The notes beneath the pieces were generated by a model. That model did not search any database and was not told the DNA's origin. It was given only the letters and a program-made list of their open reading frames with translations. From Methanoregula sp. UBA64 (GTDB lineage Archaea; Halobacteriota; Methanomicrobia; Methanomicrobiales; Methanospirillaceae): a stretch of 64,000 nt of DNA. Positions 50,558 through 59,236 of this stretch are shown here, in pieces. Every line of letters starts with the position of its first letter. Within the stretch, counting starts at the first letter, position 1. The stretch is from positions 1 through 64,000 of the forward strand of contig NZ_DAQC01000006.1 in the NCBI RefSeq assembly GCF_002502735.1. Direction: 5' to 3'. Made by a program: the position numbers and the translations under genes.

Positions 50558-51265
50558 ATGGAGTTCAACATTCGAACATCTGAACTAAATGTCTCTCCAG
50601 AAGAGCGGGACCTCTTAACAAAATTAGGAGTAGCTTTAGATAAATTATCCGACAAAGATAAAGAAAACATAGAAAATATTCTTGCATTTAATTTAAGTTC
50701 TGCAAATAATAAAGCATTCGTGGAAGAAATTAGAAGGTCTCTTGCATCTAATTTAAGCATATATCTGGAAATCTCGTGCTCTGCAATATTTTTAAATATA
50801 ATATCACAAACGTATCTGCTCGAAAATTTTTTAAATAAATTAAATGAAGAGAAAATATTGTCAAGTAAGTCAAAGCCATTTTTACTTAATTTGTCGGCGA
50901 AATATGGTATTTTTTTACGAGCAATTACACGCCAGATTGATAATCCCTTAAAATGGATGCGAATAAGAAGCAATATTCTACTTGACGATGATAATGTGTA
51001 TATCCAAACAAAAATTACACGGAACGATTCTGAATTATTTATCTTTAATATTCCTCTAGAAAACACCCTTATTTTTGCAAATCATTTTGTCCAGAGAACA
51101 CTTGATGTATGTAAAAAAACAGATAGAGAACATATATTAGAGATCTCTGAGGGGCAAATAAACACATTGGCAGAAAAAATTGAAGAATTAAAAATTTTTT
51201 ATCAAACAGTGAAAAATGAGACAGACATCACAATAACGTCAGACAAAAATAAAAATACCGAATAA
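50558..51265 (+). CDS. Unknown protein, first gene of an AT-rich three-gene cassette
   Basis: I do not recognise this 235-residue protein. It has an acidic helical N-terminus (NIRTSELNVSPEERDLLTKL), a moderately hydrophobic middle (about 65-95, ASNLSIYLEISCSAIFLNII) that could be a buried helix, and a beta section with LDDDNVYIQTKITRND. It has no cysteine clusters or Walker motifs. AAGGAG lies six bases before the ATG. It is strongly AT-rich compared with the siroheme gene just upstream, and is followed after 17 bases by the Cap4-like gene. Possible roles are sensor or regulator of the nuclease, as inferred from position. Confidence 0.75.
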   Translation: MEFNIRTSELNVSPEERDLLTKLGVALDKLSDKDKENIENILAFNLSSANNKAFVEEIRRSLASNLSIYLEISCSAIFLNIISQTYLLENFLNKLNEEKILSSKSKPFLLNLSAKYGIFLRAITRQIDNPLKWMRIRSNILLDDDNVYIQTKITRNDSELFIFNIPLENTLIFANHFVQRTLDVCKKTDREHILEISEGQINTLAEKIEELKIFYQTVKNETDITITSDKNKNTE

Positions 51266-51282
51266 TAATTTACGCGAATTCC

Positions 51283-52344
51283 ATGACATATAATAAAGAT
51301 TCAGGAGGGATTAATGGTCAAAAAGGATATTCCTACCAATCGGTATTAGCGCTATATTATTTAATTGTGAAAGAATCTCGGGAAATTGAATGGGAATGCG
51401 ATGGGGAAGATTTTACTGTAATTAATGAGGAAGACTCATATAAGAGTATTAATTTCATCCAAGCAAAACATCAAAACACCGGTTCATTTTCATTAGCCCA
51501 ATTTAAAAATGAAGTATTCCCCCAGTTTTGGAGAGCTTTTTTATCTGGGGTTAGGGAACATTCTGAAAAATTAATTTGTTGTACTTTAGTTACAGATATT
51601 GCACAAAACCATGATTTGAAAGTATTTGGTGATGCTGGCAAAAAAATACGGGAATCTGGATGGAGATTATCAGATGTTGAAAAATCCACACAAACCATTA
51701 AACATTATTTTCAATCAATGAGGAAAGGAAAAAAACCTGAAGACTTCAAAAGATTTTTATTTGGTTTAAAAATAATTGATAAATTTACTGCAGATCAAAT
51801 GCAATTAGAAATTGCAAACTATCTTAAAGATTGTGGGGTGTCGGGACCGAAATCAAAGATCCGCGAAATGCTTCAATTTATTGTTGAAAAAGATCAAGGA
51901 TTAATCACAAGAACAGAACTTGAAAATTTAGCAGGAAAACGATTATCTCGTATAATCACGGGGGAGTTATCAGCCCCACCTTCAAAAAATGAGATATCCT
52001 CTGCTTTACTGTCATTGTCAAGAATTAAACAAACATACTGTGAGACCCCCTCAACTTTCCCAGATAAAGACACGATGTATAGAGATCTCACAACATCGGT
52101 ATTTACTACAACGAAAGTATTAGAGGGTGTAATAACCAATTCCTCAAAATTTAGTGTAACTCAACAAGATATAGACCAATACATTAGTATTACTGTATCT
52201 GATCGACACCATATTGAGGAAGAATCTAAAAAAATTGTTGATCTCGAAGAACAATTGTGGATTTCAAAAACAAAATTTAAACAAAGTCTCTCATCAATTG
52301 AAAAAACATTTAGTTATTTCGAGATTGAGGAAGATCAATCATGA
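51283..52344 (+). CDS. Cap4/DUF4297-like nuclease-domain protein
   Basis: The first 65 residues match the pattern of the Cap4/DUF4297 dsDNA endonuclease domain: a Gly-rich start SGGINGQKGYSYQSVLALYY, an acidic patch EWECDGEDF (Glu/Asp 36-43) and IQAKH (Gln60, Lys62), the D/E...QxK signature of this PD-(D/E)xK group. The rest (about 100-353) is helical and has no recognised effector or sensor domain; the end is a coiled coil (DRHHIEEESKKIVDLEEQLW). The gene is AT-rich. Its TGA overlaps the next ATG (ATGA). No cyclase, SMC or ABC ATPase gene accompanies it. Confidence 0.7.
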   Translation: MTYNKDSGGINGQKGYSYQSVLALYYLIVKESREIEWECDGEDFTVINEEDSYKSINFIQAKHQNTGSFSLAQFKNEVFPQFWRAFLSGVREHSEKLICCTLVTDIAQNHDLKVFGDAGKKIRESGWRLSDVEKSTQTIKHYFQSMRKGKKPEDFKRFLFGLKIIDKFTADQMQLEIANYLKDCGVSGPKSKIREMLQFIVEKDQGLITRTELENLAGKRLSRIITGELSAPPSKNEISSALLSLSRIKQTYCETPSTFPDKDTMYRDLTTSVFTTTKVLEGVITNSSKFSVTQQDIDQYISITVSDRHHIEEESKKIVDLEEQLWISKTKFKQSLSSIEKTFSYFEIEEDQS

Positions 52345-52805
52345 TTATTAGTATTGAACGATCTTTCCAATATCCGCAAAATATTAGGGATATAGATCAA
52401 ATTTACAAACAAGTCTCTCAAAATTCAAATTATACGATCGTAAAATACTTGCCGAACAATTTTATTTCATTTCACATGAACCCTTCACAAAAGTTATTTA
52501 GATTGCATCAGGATGGGCGTATTTTTATTGAATGTGCAACAGAAAAAAATGAGTGCATTGGTAATGTAGTTGAATTATTTCAACAATTAGAGGATTTCAC
52601 AAATAATAATTCCACGTTGGTAAATGAAAATCAATTAAATCCGTCTTTCATTATCAATATAATTGGAGTATCTGCAACAGCCCTTTTTTGGGAACTTCAT
52701 GGGGATATTGAAAAAATCGGAAGATCTATATCGCGAAATTCAGAATTAAGAACCTATGCGAACCCAAATTTTAATTCAATCTCAATCAGAATTGAACCGA
52801 ATTAA
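52341..52805 (+). CDS. Unknown protein, third gene of the AT-rich cassette
   Basis: This 154-residue protein is unrecognised. It has mixed strands and helices: KLFRLHQDGRIFIECATEK is a beta hairpin-like section, and VVELFQQLEDFTNNNSTLVN is a helix. No membrane helix, cysteine cluster or nucleotide-binding motif is seen. The ATG overlaps the stop of the Cap4-like gene by four bases, so expression is coupled. Codon use is AT-rich like the two genes before it. It may be a partner that controls or delivers the nuclease; this is inferred from gene order. Confidence 0.72.
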   Translation: MIISIERSFQYPQNIRDIDQIYKQVSQNSNYTIVKYLPNNFISFHMNPSQKLFRLHQDGRIFIECATEKNECIGNVVELFQQLEDFTNNNSTLVNENQLNPSFIINIIGVSATALFWELHGDIEKIGRSISRNSELRTYANPNFNSISIRIEPN

Positions 52806-52826
52806 TTAAGCTTGCCCTTAAATCAC

Positions 52827-53822
52827 ATGTCCCACATCCACGGCATCTCCGGCAGCACGAAATATCTCCTGAACGGCACACGGCCCGTCAACGGCAAAAG
52901 GTTTGAGACGCTCGACCAGATGCAGCACTTTTACGATCATTACGATGAGATCCTGGCCGATACGAGAAACACTGTGGCCCGGCGGGAGGACGAGACCATT
53001 GCCGGCCTTGGCCTTGAAGAGACCCGGCTTGCTGCGGAGCTCAAAGAGGGAATTACCCGGCAGACGCGGATTGTCGATAAGGAAATTGGGGAGTTCGACC
53101 ACATGCGGTATGCAGCGGACGGCATCTTCTCCCGGATCGGGTTTTCCGCAAAGTACTGGATTGCGGTTGCGCTGCGAAACCATCACATCAACAGTCCGTA
53201 CTCCGGGCTCTCCGTCCAGCTGGATCATGTCCGGTACGATAAACGGCATCGTGCCGAATACAGACAGGCAGCCATCGACCGGGAGTGCGGCACGGTTGTC
53301 CGCTCGTACGCGTTTTTGAAGGAAAACGAATCGTTTCTTGTTGGGGCGCAGGGAGAGGAGTACGTGATCCGCGAACTCTCGCAACTGCCGGACGAATTCC
53401 ATGTGATAAACGATGTCAATCTCCGGTTCGCAAAAGCGATCTACTGGAGAAAACACAACGAGTACATCAAAACCTGCCAGATCGATCACATCGTTGCCGG
53501 CCCGACCGGGATCTTTTTGCTGGAGACAAAAAACTGGAAACGTTCCGATATCGGAACCAAATCCGACAAACTCATCCACCAGGTACAGCGGGCCGGTCTT
53601 GCCCTCTGGTACTTTACCAAGGATTACTACCGGGGAAATAATGACCGGCCCCGGGTCCGCAGTGTTGTTATCTCCCTGAAGGGTTCCAGCTCCGGCCGGT
53701 ATCTCGATCAGTATATCGATATTGTTACACCGGGAAGAGCGTGCGATTATATCCGGAACCGGCAGCCGGTGCTTTCGCAGGAAGATGTCAACCGGTTTAT
53801 CAGGATTCTTACCCGGTCGTAA
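52827..53822 (+). CDS. NERD-domain protein
   Basis: The 331-residue protein has host-like GC content, unlike the cassette just upstream. The NERD domain is at about 180-290: GAQGEEYVIRELSQLPDEFH, DHIVAGPTGIFLLETKNWKR and a conserved Q in HQVQRAG. NERD is a predicted nuclease related to the PD-(D/E)xK fold, with D and ExK at DHI and ETK. The N-terminal 160 residues (FETLDQMQHFYDHYDEI) form helices of unknown role. I start at ATG 52827; an in-frame TTG at 52812 is possible. Confidence 0.85.
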   Translation: MSHIHGISGSTKYLLNGTRPVNGKRFETLDQMQHFYDHYDEILADTRNTVARREDETIAGLGLEETRLAAELKEGITRQTRIVDKEIGEFDHMRYAADGIFSRIGFSAKYWIAVALRNHHINSPYSGLSVQLDHVRYDKRHRAEYRQAAIDRECGTVVRSYAFLKENESFLVGAQGEEYVIRELSQLPDEFHVINDVNLRFAKAIYWRKHNEYIKTCQIDHIVAGPTGIFLLETKNWKRSDIGTKSDKLIHQVQRAGLALWYFTKDYYRGNNDRPRVRSVVISLKGSSSGRYLDQYIDIVTPGRACDYIRNRQPVLSQEDVNRFIRILTRS

Positions 53823-53881
53823 CCGCAGTCTGCCACCAGGCAGATATTGCGGGCCCGGCTTTCTGAGAGTATCCTGAACCC

Positions 53882-54430
53882 TTATGCATCCCGGAATTCC
53901 GATATCTGCCGTGTGCCCGGATCAGTATCCTCGAACGGATAATTCTTGTACATCGGCACGGTATCCGTGTAATGCCGTTGAGCTATTTTGAACCCGAACT
54001 TCTGGTAAAAGCCGGCCGCTTCCGGTTTTGAGTCCACGGTCATGAAACGGCACCCGACATACTCAGAAATCCGGCAGAAAATAATCAGGACCTTGAGCAG
54101 CATGTTCGTGCCGATATCCCGCCCCCGGTAAGTATCATGCGTAGCCAGCCGGGCGATCTTCATTGCCGGGTACCGGGCATAGGGGTACCCGTGATCGCTG
54201 TCCGATGCGGCAATTGCCTTTGTCTCGATGCAGTCGTTGACCAGCGTAAAAAATCCGACAACCTCATCGTTATAGATCGCGAGCCTAGTTACTGAGAGTT
54301 TCTTTTTCTGGCTCGAAAGGGCATCCTCTGTTAAAAATTCATACAGATCTGAATCCTCGCATAAAAATGATGACAGGTCGCTGCCGTCATGGAGAATTTC
54401 AAACTTCAGATCTTCAAAAGAGATATCCAT
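53882..54430 (-). CDS. GNAT-family acetyltransferase, likely toxin of a TA-type pair
   Basis: A 182-residue GNAT domain: N-terminal FEILHDGSDLSSFLCEDSDL, acetyl-CoA motif A region KIARLATHDTYRGRDIGTNM, and motif B ending GFYQKFGFKIAQ. The size and the short preceding gene resemble TacT-type acetyltransferase toxins that modify aminoacyl-tRNA, but the typical partner (a ribbon-helix-helix DUF1778 protein) is not recognised here. Its ATG overlaps the upstream TAA by one base (TAATG). A housekeeping acetyltransferase is an alternative. Confidence 0.82.
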   Translation of the reverse strand: MDISFEDLKFEILHDGSDLSSFLCEDSDLYEFLTEDALSSQKKKLSVTRLAIYNDEVVGFFTLVNDCIETKAIAASDSDHGYPYARYPAMKIARLATHDTYRGRDIGTNMLLKVLIIFCRISEYVGCRFMTVDSKPEAAGFYQKFGFKIAQRHYTDTVPMYKNYPFEDTDPGTRQISEFRDA

Positions 54431-54582
54431 TATAATCTGGTTTTTCTTGCCAGATATGCCGCCCTGCGTGCCAGTTCGCGGCCCTCAGGCGTATCGTAAT
54501 GCGACGGATTTTCCATGTACCGGTGGAATTCCCGTGCATCCTCACCATCAAGGACAAGTCCCAGTTCAATCGGCTTTGCCAT
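54430..54582 (-). CDS. Short partner protein of GNAT gene, possible antitoxin
   Basis: A 50-residue acidic-basic helical protein with PIELGLVLDGEDAREFHRYM followed by TPEGRELARRAAYLARKT. It lies directly before the GNAT gene with a one-base overlap, the typical order for antitoxin-toxin pairs. Start at 54582 follows GGGGG by about six bases; starts at 54588 and 54651 are in frame. No DNA-binding fold is clear. I regard it as likely antitoxin; this depends on the toxin assignment. Confidence 0.6.
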   Translation of the reverse strand: MAKPIELGLVLDGEDAREFHRYMENPSHYDTPEGRELARRAAYLARKTRL

Positions 54583-54794
54583 CTTCATCCCCCTTATTAT
54601 GCGGGAAGGAAACTGCTTTACTTTCCTGCCCGGTCGGACATTGTCCGACATCTGACTCTTATTTTATCCTTTAATGATTTATAGATTATTCACTTATGAC
54701 AAAAAGAACGAACTGATTATACCGTTGGACCTGAATATTTTCACCCTTATTCTCAGATATTTTTGCCATTGGCCGGGAACGCCATAACCGGTTC

Positions 54795-55355
54795 TCACTT
54801 CGCATGAAACCCCCCTTCCAAACAATACACCGACAACTTCTCCACCGTTCCCTCGGCCTCGCACCGGCCCCGCATGTCGCAGGCCGGGCACATCTTCTGC
54901 CCGAGATCTTTTTTGTCGATATTGAGCGTGCCCCGCTGCTCGTGGAGATCGTAGAGCAGCTTGAGGTACTTGCCCTCTGCAATTCTCGGGATCGCATCCT
55001 TTTCTGCGAGACCCTTCCACTCGTACAGCCGCTTGCCGCCTTTCTCTGAGTTGCACGACCGGCAGACCCGGATCGCGTTGTCGGCAATATCCGGGCCGCC
55101 GCAACACCGGGGCAGGATGTGCTCGGTCGTGAGCGGCATGGCGTGCGCCCCGCAGTAGATGCATGCGTCCGGGTTCTCGTGCTCATGGAGCCATTCGCGG
55201 ATCGTGGACGACCACACAATCTCCCCGTCCCGGAGTTTGGTAAACCGGCTCATCTGGAAGGCCCGGGCATTGCCGAGCCCCGCGGATTTCGAGATCAGTT
55301 TTGCGTACTGCCAGAAGATCTGGTCGCGGATTGTTTTTACTGCGGGTGGCGGCAT
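54795..55355 (-). CDS. HNH endonuclease family protein
   Basis: The 186-residue product has a typical zinc-bound HNH motif: CIYCGAHA, then TEHILPRCCGG with the catalytic His, and NAIRVCRSCNSEKGG. A C-terminal cluster CPACDMRGRCEAEG may bind a second zinc. The start at 55355 (MPPPAVKTI) has AGGA nine bases upstream. HNH proteins cut DNA in defence, mobile elements and repair; no partner identifies the role. It follows the NERD and GNAT genes and closes the accessory region. Confidence 0.85.
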   Translation of the reverse strand: MPPPAVKTIRDQIFWQYAKLISKSAGLGNARAFQMSRFTKLRDGEIVWSSTIREWLHEHENPDACIYCGAHAMPLTTEHILPRCCGGPDIADNAIRVCRSCNSEKGGKRLYEWKGLAEKDAIPRIAEGKYLKLLYDLHEQRGTLNIDKKDLGQKMCPACDMRGRCEAEGTVEKLSVYCLEGGFHAK

Positions 55356-55622
55356 GGTTAATTTCCTGTCGTGGCGGTGGGCCGATAAAAGTATCGGAGG
55401 GTTCGGCAATAAAGCCCGTATCCTCTTTCTTTTAATATCCGCGTCCCTTCCTCTGATCCCCTCAGAGATCGTCCCTCCAAACAAGCCTAAATACGCTTGC
55501 TCCGGATCCGCAGACCTCCGGTGTAATTTTCAGAGAATAACCGGGTAATTCCCGGAAACTGACTTGCTTTTTGGCGAAACTGACTTACCGGATCCGAAAA
55601 ACCGGTGATCCGGCGGGGGCCC

Positions 55623-55714
55623 CTCCGTCGGAGAAGTAGATCTACGAGATCGTATCTCCCTAAAGTCCGGATCGTACCCCCAAAACAGGCCTTCTTTTCA
55701 TTTTCCGCGTGCCA
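55623..55714 (+). repeat. ~92-bp intergenic repeat, copy 1
   Basis: It begins with CTCCGTCGGAGAA, a palindrome with a central T, and contains GATCGTATCTCCC, TACCCCCAAAA and CTTCTTTTCATTT. It aligns with copy 2 at 55868 with a single one-base gap, all landmarks being at the same offset (25, then 54 or 55, then 68 or 69 bases). Confidence 0.75.
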
Positions 55715-55867
55715 CCTTCCAATTAAAAATTACCCGGCCGTGCAAACGCTGCTATAAGCTGATATTTTGTTACGACGTGAAACTGCCCGAAAAATCACCA
55801 ATTCATGTCGGTTTTGGGTCGAACGCTGTCGGATCGGGGCCTGGTGCCCGGGATCCTGCCCCCCATG

Positions 55868-55959
55868 CTCCGTCGGAGAATGCGGTTTGCCGGATCGTAT
55901 CTCCCCCGGGGTCCAGATCATACCCCCAAAACCGCCCTTCTTTTCATTTCCCGCGGGCA
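55868..55959 (+). repeat. ~92-bp intergenic repeat, copy 2
   Basis: A second copy with the same order of landmarks as copy 1, 245 bases downstream on the same strand. Divergence is highest in the 12 bases after the palindrome. Confidence 0.75.
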
Positions 55960-56134
55960 AGGGTCCGTCAAACGGGAGATCCGCCGCCCAAAAGCGTACA
56001 TTAGGGTTTTACAGCGCCACAATTCTCGCGTATTCTTGCAATCGGGCTGCAAATTTAGCGTATCTCCCAAACGCTGTGTAAAACTGCACCATTTTTGCCC
56101 CCTTTTTGTGGCCCGGCCTTCCTGCCCGGGGAGA

Positions 56135-56149
56135 TTCTCCGTCGGAGAA
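56135..56149 (+). repeat. CTCCGTCGGAG palindrome, third local copy
   Basis: TTCTCCGTCGGAGAA is a perfect 15-base palindrome with central T. The sequence that follows does not repeat the body of copies 1 and 2. Confidence 0.65.
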
Positions 56150-56272
56150 GCACATGCCCGGAACTGCAGGCCGTATCCCGGTTTTTCGTGCCCGACAGTT
56201 TTCCCCGGTCTCTTTCCCAATCTTTAAACCCCAAAAAAAAGAAAACCGGGACATATCCGCGGGGTACCGGTC

Positions 56273-56614
56273 ATGGGATTATGTGGAGCCAGGACAAAAA
56301 ACGGGATCATCATTGTCAGCCTGCCCGAACACATCGATCATGTCGAGGCGCTGTCGCTTGAAAAAGAACTCCGGGAATATGTTGCCCGGGAACCAAAAGC
56401 CCTGCTCTGCGACATGTCCGGGACCAAGTACGTATCGAGCTCGGGGCTCCGCGTATTCCTTGCCACCGGGAAGATGGCAAAGGCCGCGGGCGTCCGGTAC
56501 GGGTTTTTCGGCCTCACCAAATTTGTCGACCACATCTTTCTCATGTCCGGGTTCTGGAGCCTCTTTTCCCTGTACGATTCCGAAGAATCCGCGGTCCGGG
56601 CGCTCTCGCAATAA
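56273..56614 (+). CDS. STAS-domain protein (anti-sigma antagonist-like)
   Basis: The 113-residue product is a single STAS domain: LPEHIDHVEALSLEKELREY, then ALLCDMSGTKYVSSSGLRVF, with Ser residues at the usual phosphorylation site, and a final helix. In bacteria such proteins switch sigma-factor partners; archaea have no sigma factors, so it likely serves another protein-switching role. The ATG is at 56273. It stands alone before the DUF2070 gene, which converges. Confidence 0.88.
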   Translation: MGLCGARTKNGIIIVSLPEHIDHVEALSLEKELREYVAREPKALLCDMSGTKYVSSSGLRVFLATGKMAKAAGVRYGFFGLTKFVDHIFLMSGFWSLFSLYDSEESAVRALSQ

Positions 56615-56682
56615 CAGAAGAGATCTGCGGACCGCATCGTGCGGCTCCGGGGATCCGGGGCATAACGCCCGGCCCCGGTTTT

Positions 56683-58422
56683 TTAGTACACCAGCAGGAA
56701 GTACGCCATCGCGGTCGTGAGAAACGCACCGATCAGGAGAATGACCGCGACCGGCAACAGAAATCCCATCATCCCGTTGACCGTGAACGCGAGCTGCGAG
56801 ATCCTCTGAGAACCAAAGACCACGATCCCCCGGCACCACGCGGTCACGCCGGCCGATCTCGCGGTCACGGCATCGGCAAGGGCCGCGGAGAGCGCCTCGT
56901 CCACGAACGGGTAGAATTTGTCCACGCCGACCTTAAGGCCGACCTGGTTGCGGCCCGAGACCGTATTGACCACATGGGTATCGGTCGTCATCACCTCGCA
57001 CTCGTCAACGCGGGCAAGCAGCCGTTTCCGGATCTCGTCCCGGACCCCGGTCTGCATGTTGTTCCCGTCAAAGAGCACGTACGCGGTGGTCCTGCCGCCC
57101 GCAACAATCACGAGCACCTGCACGCCGAGATCGCCAAAGCCTTCCTGCCGGGAGAACGGCAGAACCCTGGCCGCATAGCCGGCCGAGAACGGCACCTGCT
57201 CGGCCTGAGCCATAATAGAGTACGCCTGCTCGGCCGCCCCGAGATATTCCATGGCAAGCTCCGTTGCCGGGTACACGCCGTCCGATACCACCTCCAGGCA
57301 GTTGTGGGCGTCCACGAATCCCGCGTGCCGGAAATATTTCTCGCCGGTCTTCATGATCGAAAAACCCACGGAAAAATCGAGGTCCTCGGTCACGAGCGGC
57401 GACCGGGTGGCAACGATGATCGCGGTGTCGCCAAACGCCTGCCCGAGCACGTCCACCGAGCCGCACCGGAACCGGGCCGGCGCCGTGCAGCCCGCGTTCC
57501 CGTACGCGGTCGGCCGGGCCGCGATGATGGTCCCGCCCAGTTTTTTAACCTCGTCCTCGTCCACCGGGTTGAAATCGTGCGAGGCCGAGCCGTGCATCAC
57601 CATCGAGGCGTTCCCGAGCATCCCGTGCAGGATCTTTGGCATGTTGCTCCCGCCGACCTCCCCGAGCGGCCCGGGGTGGACGTTTGGGATCGTAATAAAG
57701 ATCTCGTCCTTTCCCTCGCGGGCGAGAGCAAGCGAGACCTCGGGAACGACTACGCGCTCGCCAATGCTCCGGAAAAAGTCGTCGAGCTTCTTGCTCCCTT
57801 CCGAGAGGTGGGCGAGAAACGCGTTTGCCAGTTCGAGCGGCCCTACCTTGAAGTTCGCCTTCATCGGGCGCTCGATCACGTTGATGAAGAGGAGCACGCC
57901 GATTGCAAACGTGACGTGCAGGATGATCGAGAGCTGCACGAATGCAAGGCCCAGAAACGGTGCGGCAAGGGCGACTGCAAGGCCGGAGTGCAGGAGCGCC
58001 GGCACCATGACCCGGCGGAGGTGGAAGTCGACGACCGCGGCGAGAAGCAGCATCCGGAATGCAAAGACGAACGCGAGCGAGACCGCAAAGAAGACCGGGT
58101 AGGACGAGGCAAAGAAGAGGATGGGCGAGAGCGAGATAAAGAGCACGATCACAAGCCCGATAGCGGCAGTCAGGCCCGACCAGCCGTACGAGAGCTTCCC
58201 GCCAAAGACCCGGGCGAGCCGGGGCGTCAGGGCGAGCGCCGAGATTGCCGGGAGAAGATATGCGGCAATGGGGAAGAGGTTGGGGTGCGAAATGGACTTC
58301 CCGCTCCCGAGCATGGTCATGGCTTCCACGCAGCCCGAGAGGAGCACGATCACCGCGAACGATTTTATCCACGAGGGACTCGTTACGATATATTTCGAGA
58401 GCGCTTCGAGCCGGAGGTCCAT
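56683..58422 (-). CDS. DUF2070 family membrane protein
   Basis: A 579-residue archaeal DUF2070 protein: five to six membrane helices in the first 190 residues, then a soluble region (about 195-545) with the family segments ITIPNVHPGPLGEVGGSNMP, HGSASHDFNPVDEDEV, and a C-terminal helix pair. The HPGP and HGSASHD segments look like a metal-binding site, but function is unknown. I start at 58422 (MDLRLEAL), just after GGTGAT. It is conserved across euryarchaea. Confidence 0.9.
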   Translation of the reverse strand: MDLRLEALSKYIVTSPSWIKSFAVIVLLSGCVEAMTMLGSGKSISHPNLFPIAAYLLPAISALALTPRLARVFGGKLSYGWSGLTAAIGLVIVLFISLSPILFFASSYPVFFAVSLAFVFAFRMLLLAAVVDFHLRRVMVPALLHSGLAVALAAPFLGLAFVQLSIILHVTFAIGVLLFINVIERPMKANFKVGPLELANAFLAHLSEGSKKLDDFFRSIGERVVVPEVSLALAREGKDEIFITIPNVHPGPLGEVGGSNMPKILHGMLGNASMVMHGSASHDFNPVDEDEVKKLGGTIIAARPTAYGNAGCTAPARFRCGSVDVLGQAFGDTAIIVATRSPLVTEDLDFSVGFSIMKTGEKYFRHAGFVDAHNCLEVVSDGVYPATELAMEYLGAAEQAYSIMAQAEQVPFSAGYAARVLPFSRQEGFGDLGVQVLVIVAGGRTTAYVLFDGNNMQTGVRDEIRKRLLARVDECEVMTTDTHVVNTVSGRNQVGLKVGVDKFYPFVDEALSAALADAVTARSAGVTAWCRGIVVFGSQRISQLAFTVNGMMGFLLPVAVILLIGAFLTTAMAYFLLVY

Positions 58423-58562
58423 ATCACCGGACAAACAGGTCACGTCTCCTTGGGGAAAAAGCGGGCGGCGTCATTTAAGGGTATGTAGAAGGTCAGGGCA
58501 TGTGAAGGTTTCCGCATCGTTTCCTCAAGCCTGATATCATCTCCCGTCCCACCCGGACTGGT

Positions 58563-59228
58563 ATGAAGATCCTTGCCATTCACGGGAGCCCGCGGACGCT
58601 CCGGAGCACGACCCGGCAGCTTGTATCGTTTGTCCTTGCCGGGGCAGAAGATGCCGGAGCAGAGACCGAGATCATCGATCTTGCCGACCTCCGCGTGGTA
58701 CCCTGCACTGGGTGCGATGCCTGTGCCATCAACGGCGTCTGCGTCAACGATGACGATCTCGCAGGTCTCGTGGCCCGGATGAAGGAGGCGGACGCAATAA
58801 TTTTTGGCTCACCCGTGTACATCGACAACGTGAGCGGCCAGATGAAGGTTTTCTTCGACCGGCTCGCGGATGCCATCCATTACCAGCAGCTTGCCGGGAA
58901 ATACGGATGCTCGGTTGCAACAACCGCCGAGTCCGGCGGAGACGAAGTTGTCGCGTACGAGAACCATGTCCTCAACTATCTCGGGGCCGTTTCAGTCGGC
59001 GACATGAGCATTGCGCTCGGCACAAACCCTGCGGCCCTTGCAGATGCGGAGCCTGCCGCCCGGGCGCTCGGGAAAAAACTCGTGGCAGCGGTCCGTGATG
59101 GTTTCTCCGATCCGGCGCAGGAAGCGGCAATCGCCGGCAACCGTGCGTACTTTGCCGCGATCGTACAAGAGAACCGGGACTTCCGTCCCGATGAATATGC
59201 CCGGTGGGAAAAGGCCGGCTGGCTGTAA
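58563..59228 (+). CDS. Iron-sulfur flavoprotein (Isf-like)
   Basis: A 221-residue flavodoxin-fold protein of the iron-sulfur flavoprotein group. The FMN phosphate loop is at GSPRTLRSTTRQL (about 9-21). The compact cysteine cluster CTGCDACAINGVC (about 48-60) binds a [4Fe-4S] cluster, followed by GSPVYIDNVSGQMKVFFDR. In methanogens such proteins move electrons from ferredoxin and help to deal with oxygen or peroxide. It is divergent from the DUF2070 gene; the start ATG has a weak upstream site. Confidence 0.9.
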   Translation: MKILAIHGSPRTLRSTTRQLVSFVLAGAEDAGAETEIIDLADLRVVPCTGCDACAINGVCVNDDDLAGLVARMKEADAIIFGSPVYIDNVSGQMKVFFDRLADAIHYQQLAGKYGCSVATTAESGGDEVVAYENHVLNYLGAVSVGDMSIALGTNPAALADAEPAARALGKKLVAAVRDGFSDPAQEAAIAGNRAYFAAIVQENRDFRPDEYARWEKAGWL

Positions 59229-59236
59229 GCGACCGT

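Larger units (their letters stand above)
55356..56272. other. Gene-free stretch holding a duplicated intergenic element
   Basis: No reading frame here has a ribosome-binding site or a recognisable product. Contents: leader of the HNH gene to about 55450; the first ~92-bp repeat copy (55623-55714); AT-rich spacer (55725-55800); the second copy (55868-55959); a T/C-rich part; the third CTCCGTCGGAG copy at 56137-56147; and the leader of the STAS gene. Confidence 0.6.

Noticed and set aside
54430..54651. 73-residue form of the GNAT partner
   Set aside because: The ATG at 54651 has no ribosome-binding site, whereas GGGGG lies a few bases before the ATG at 54582.
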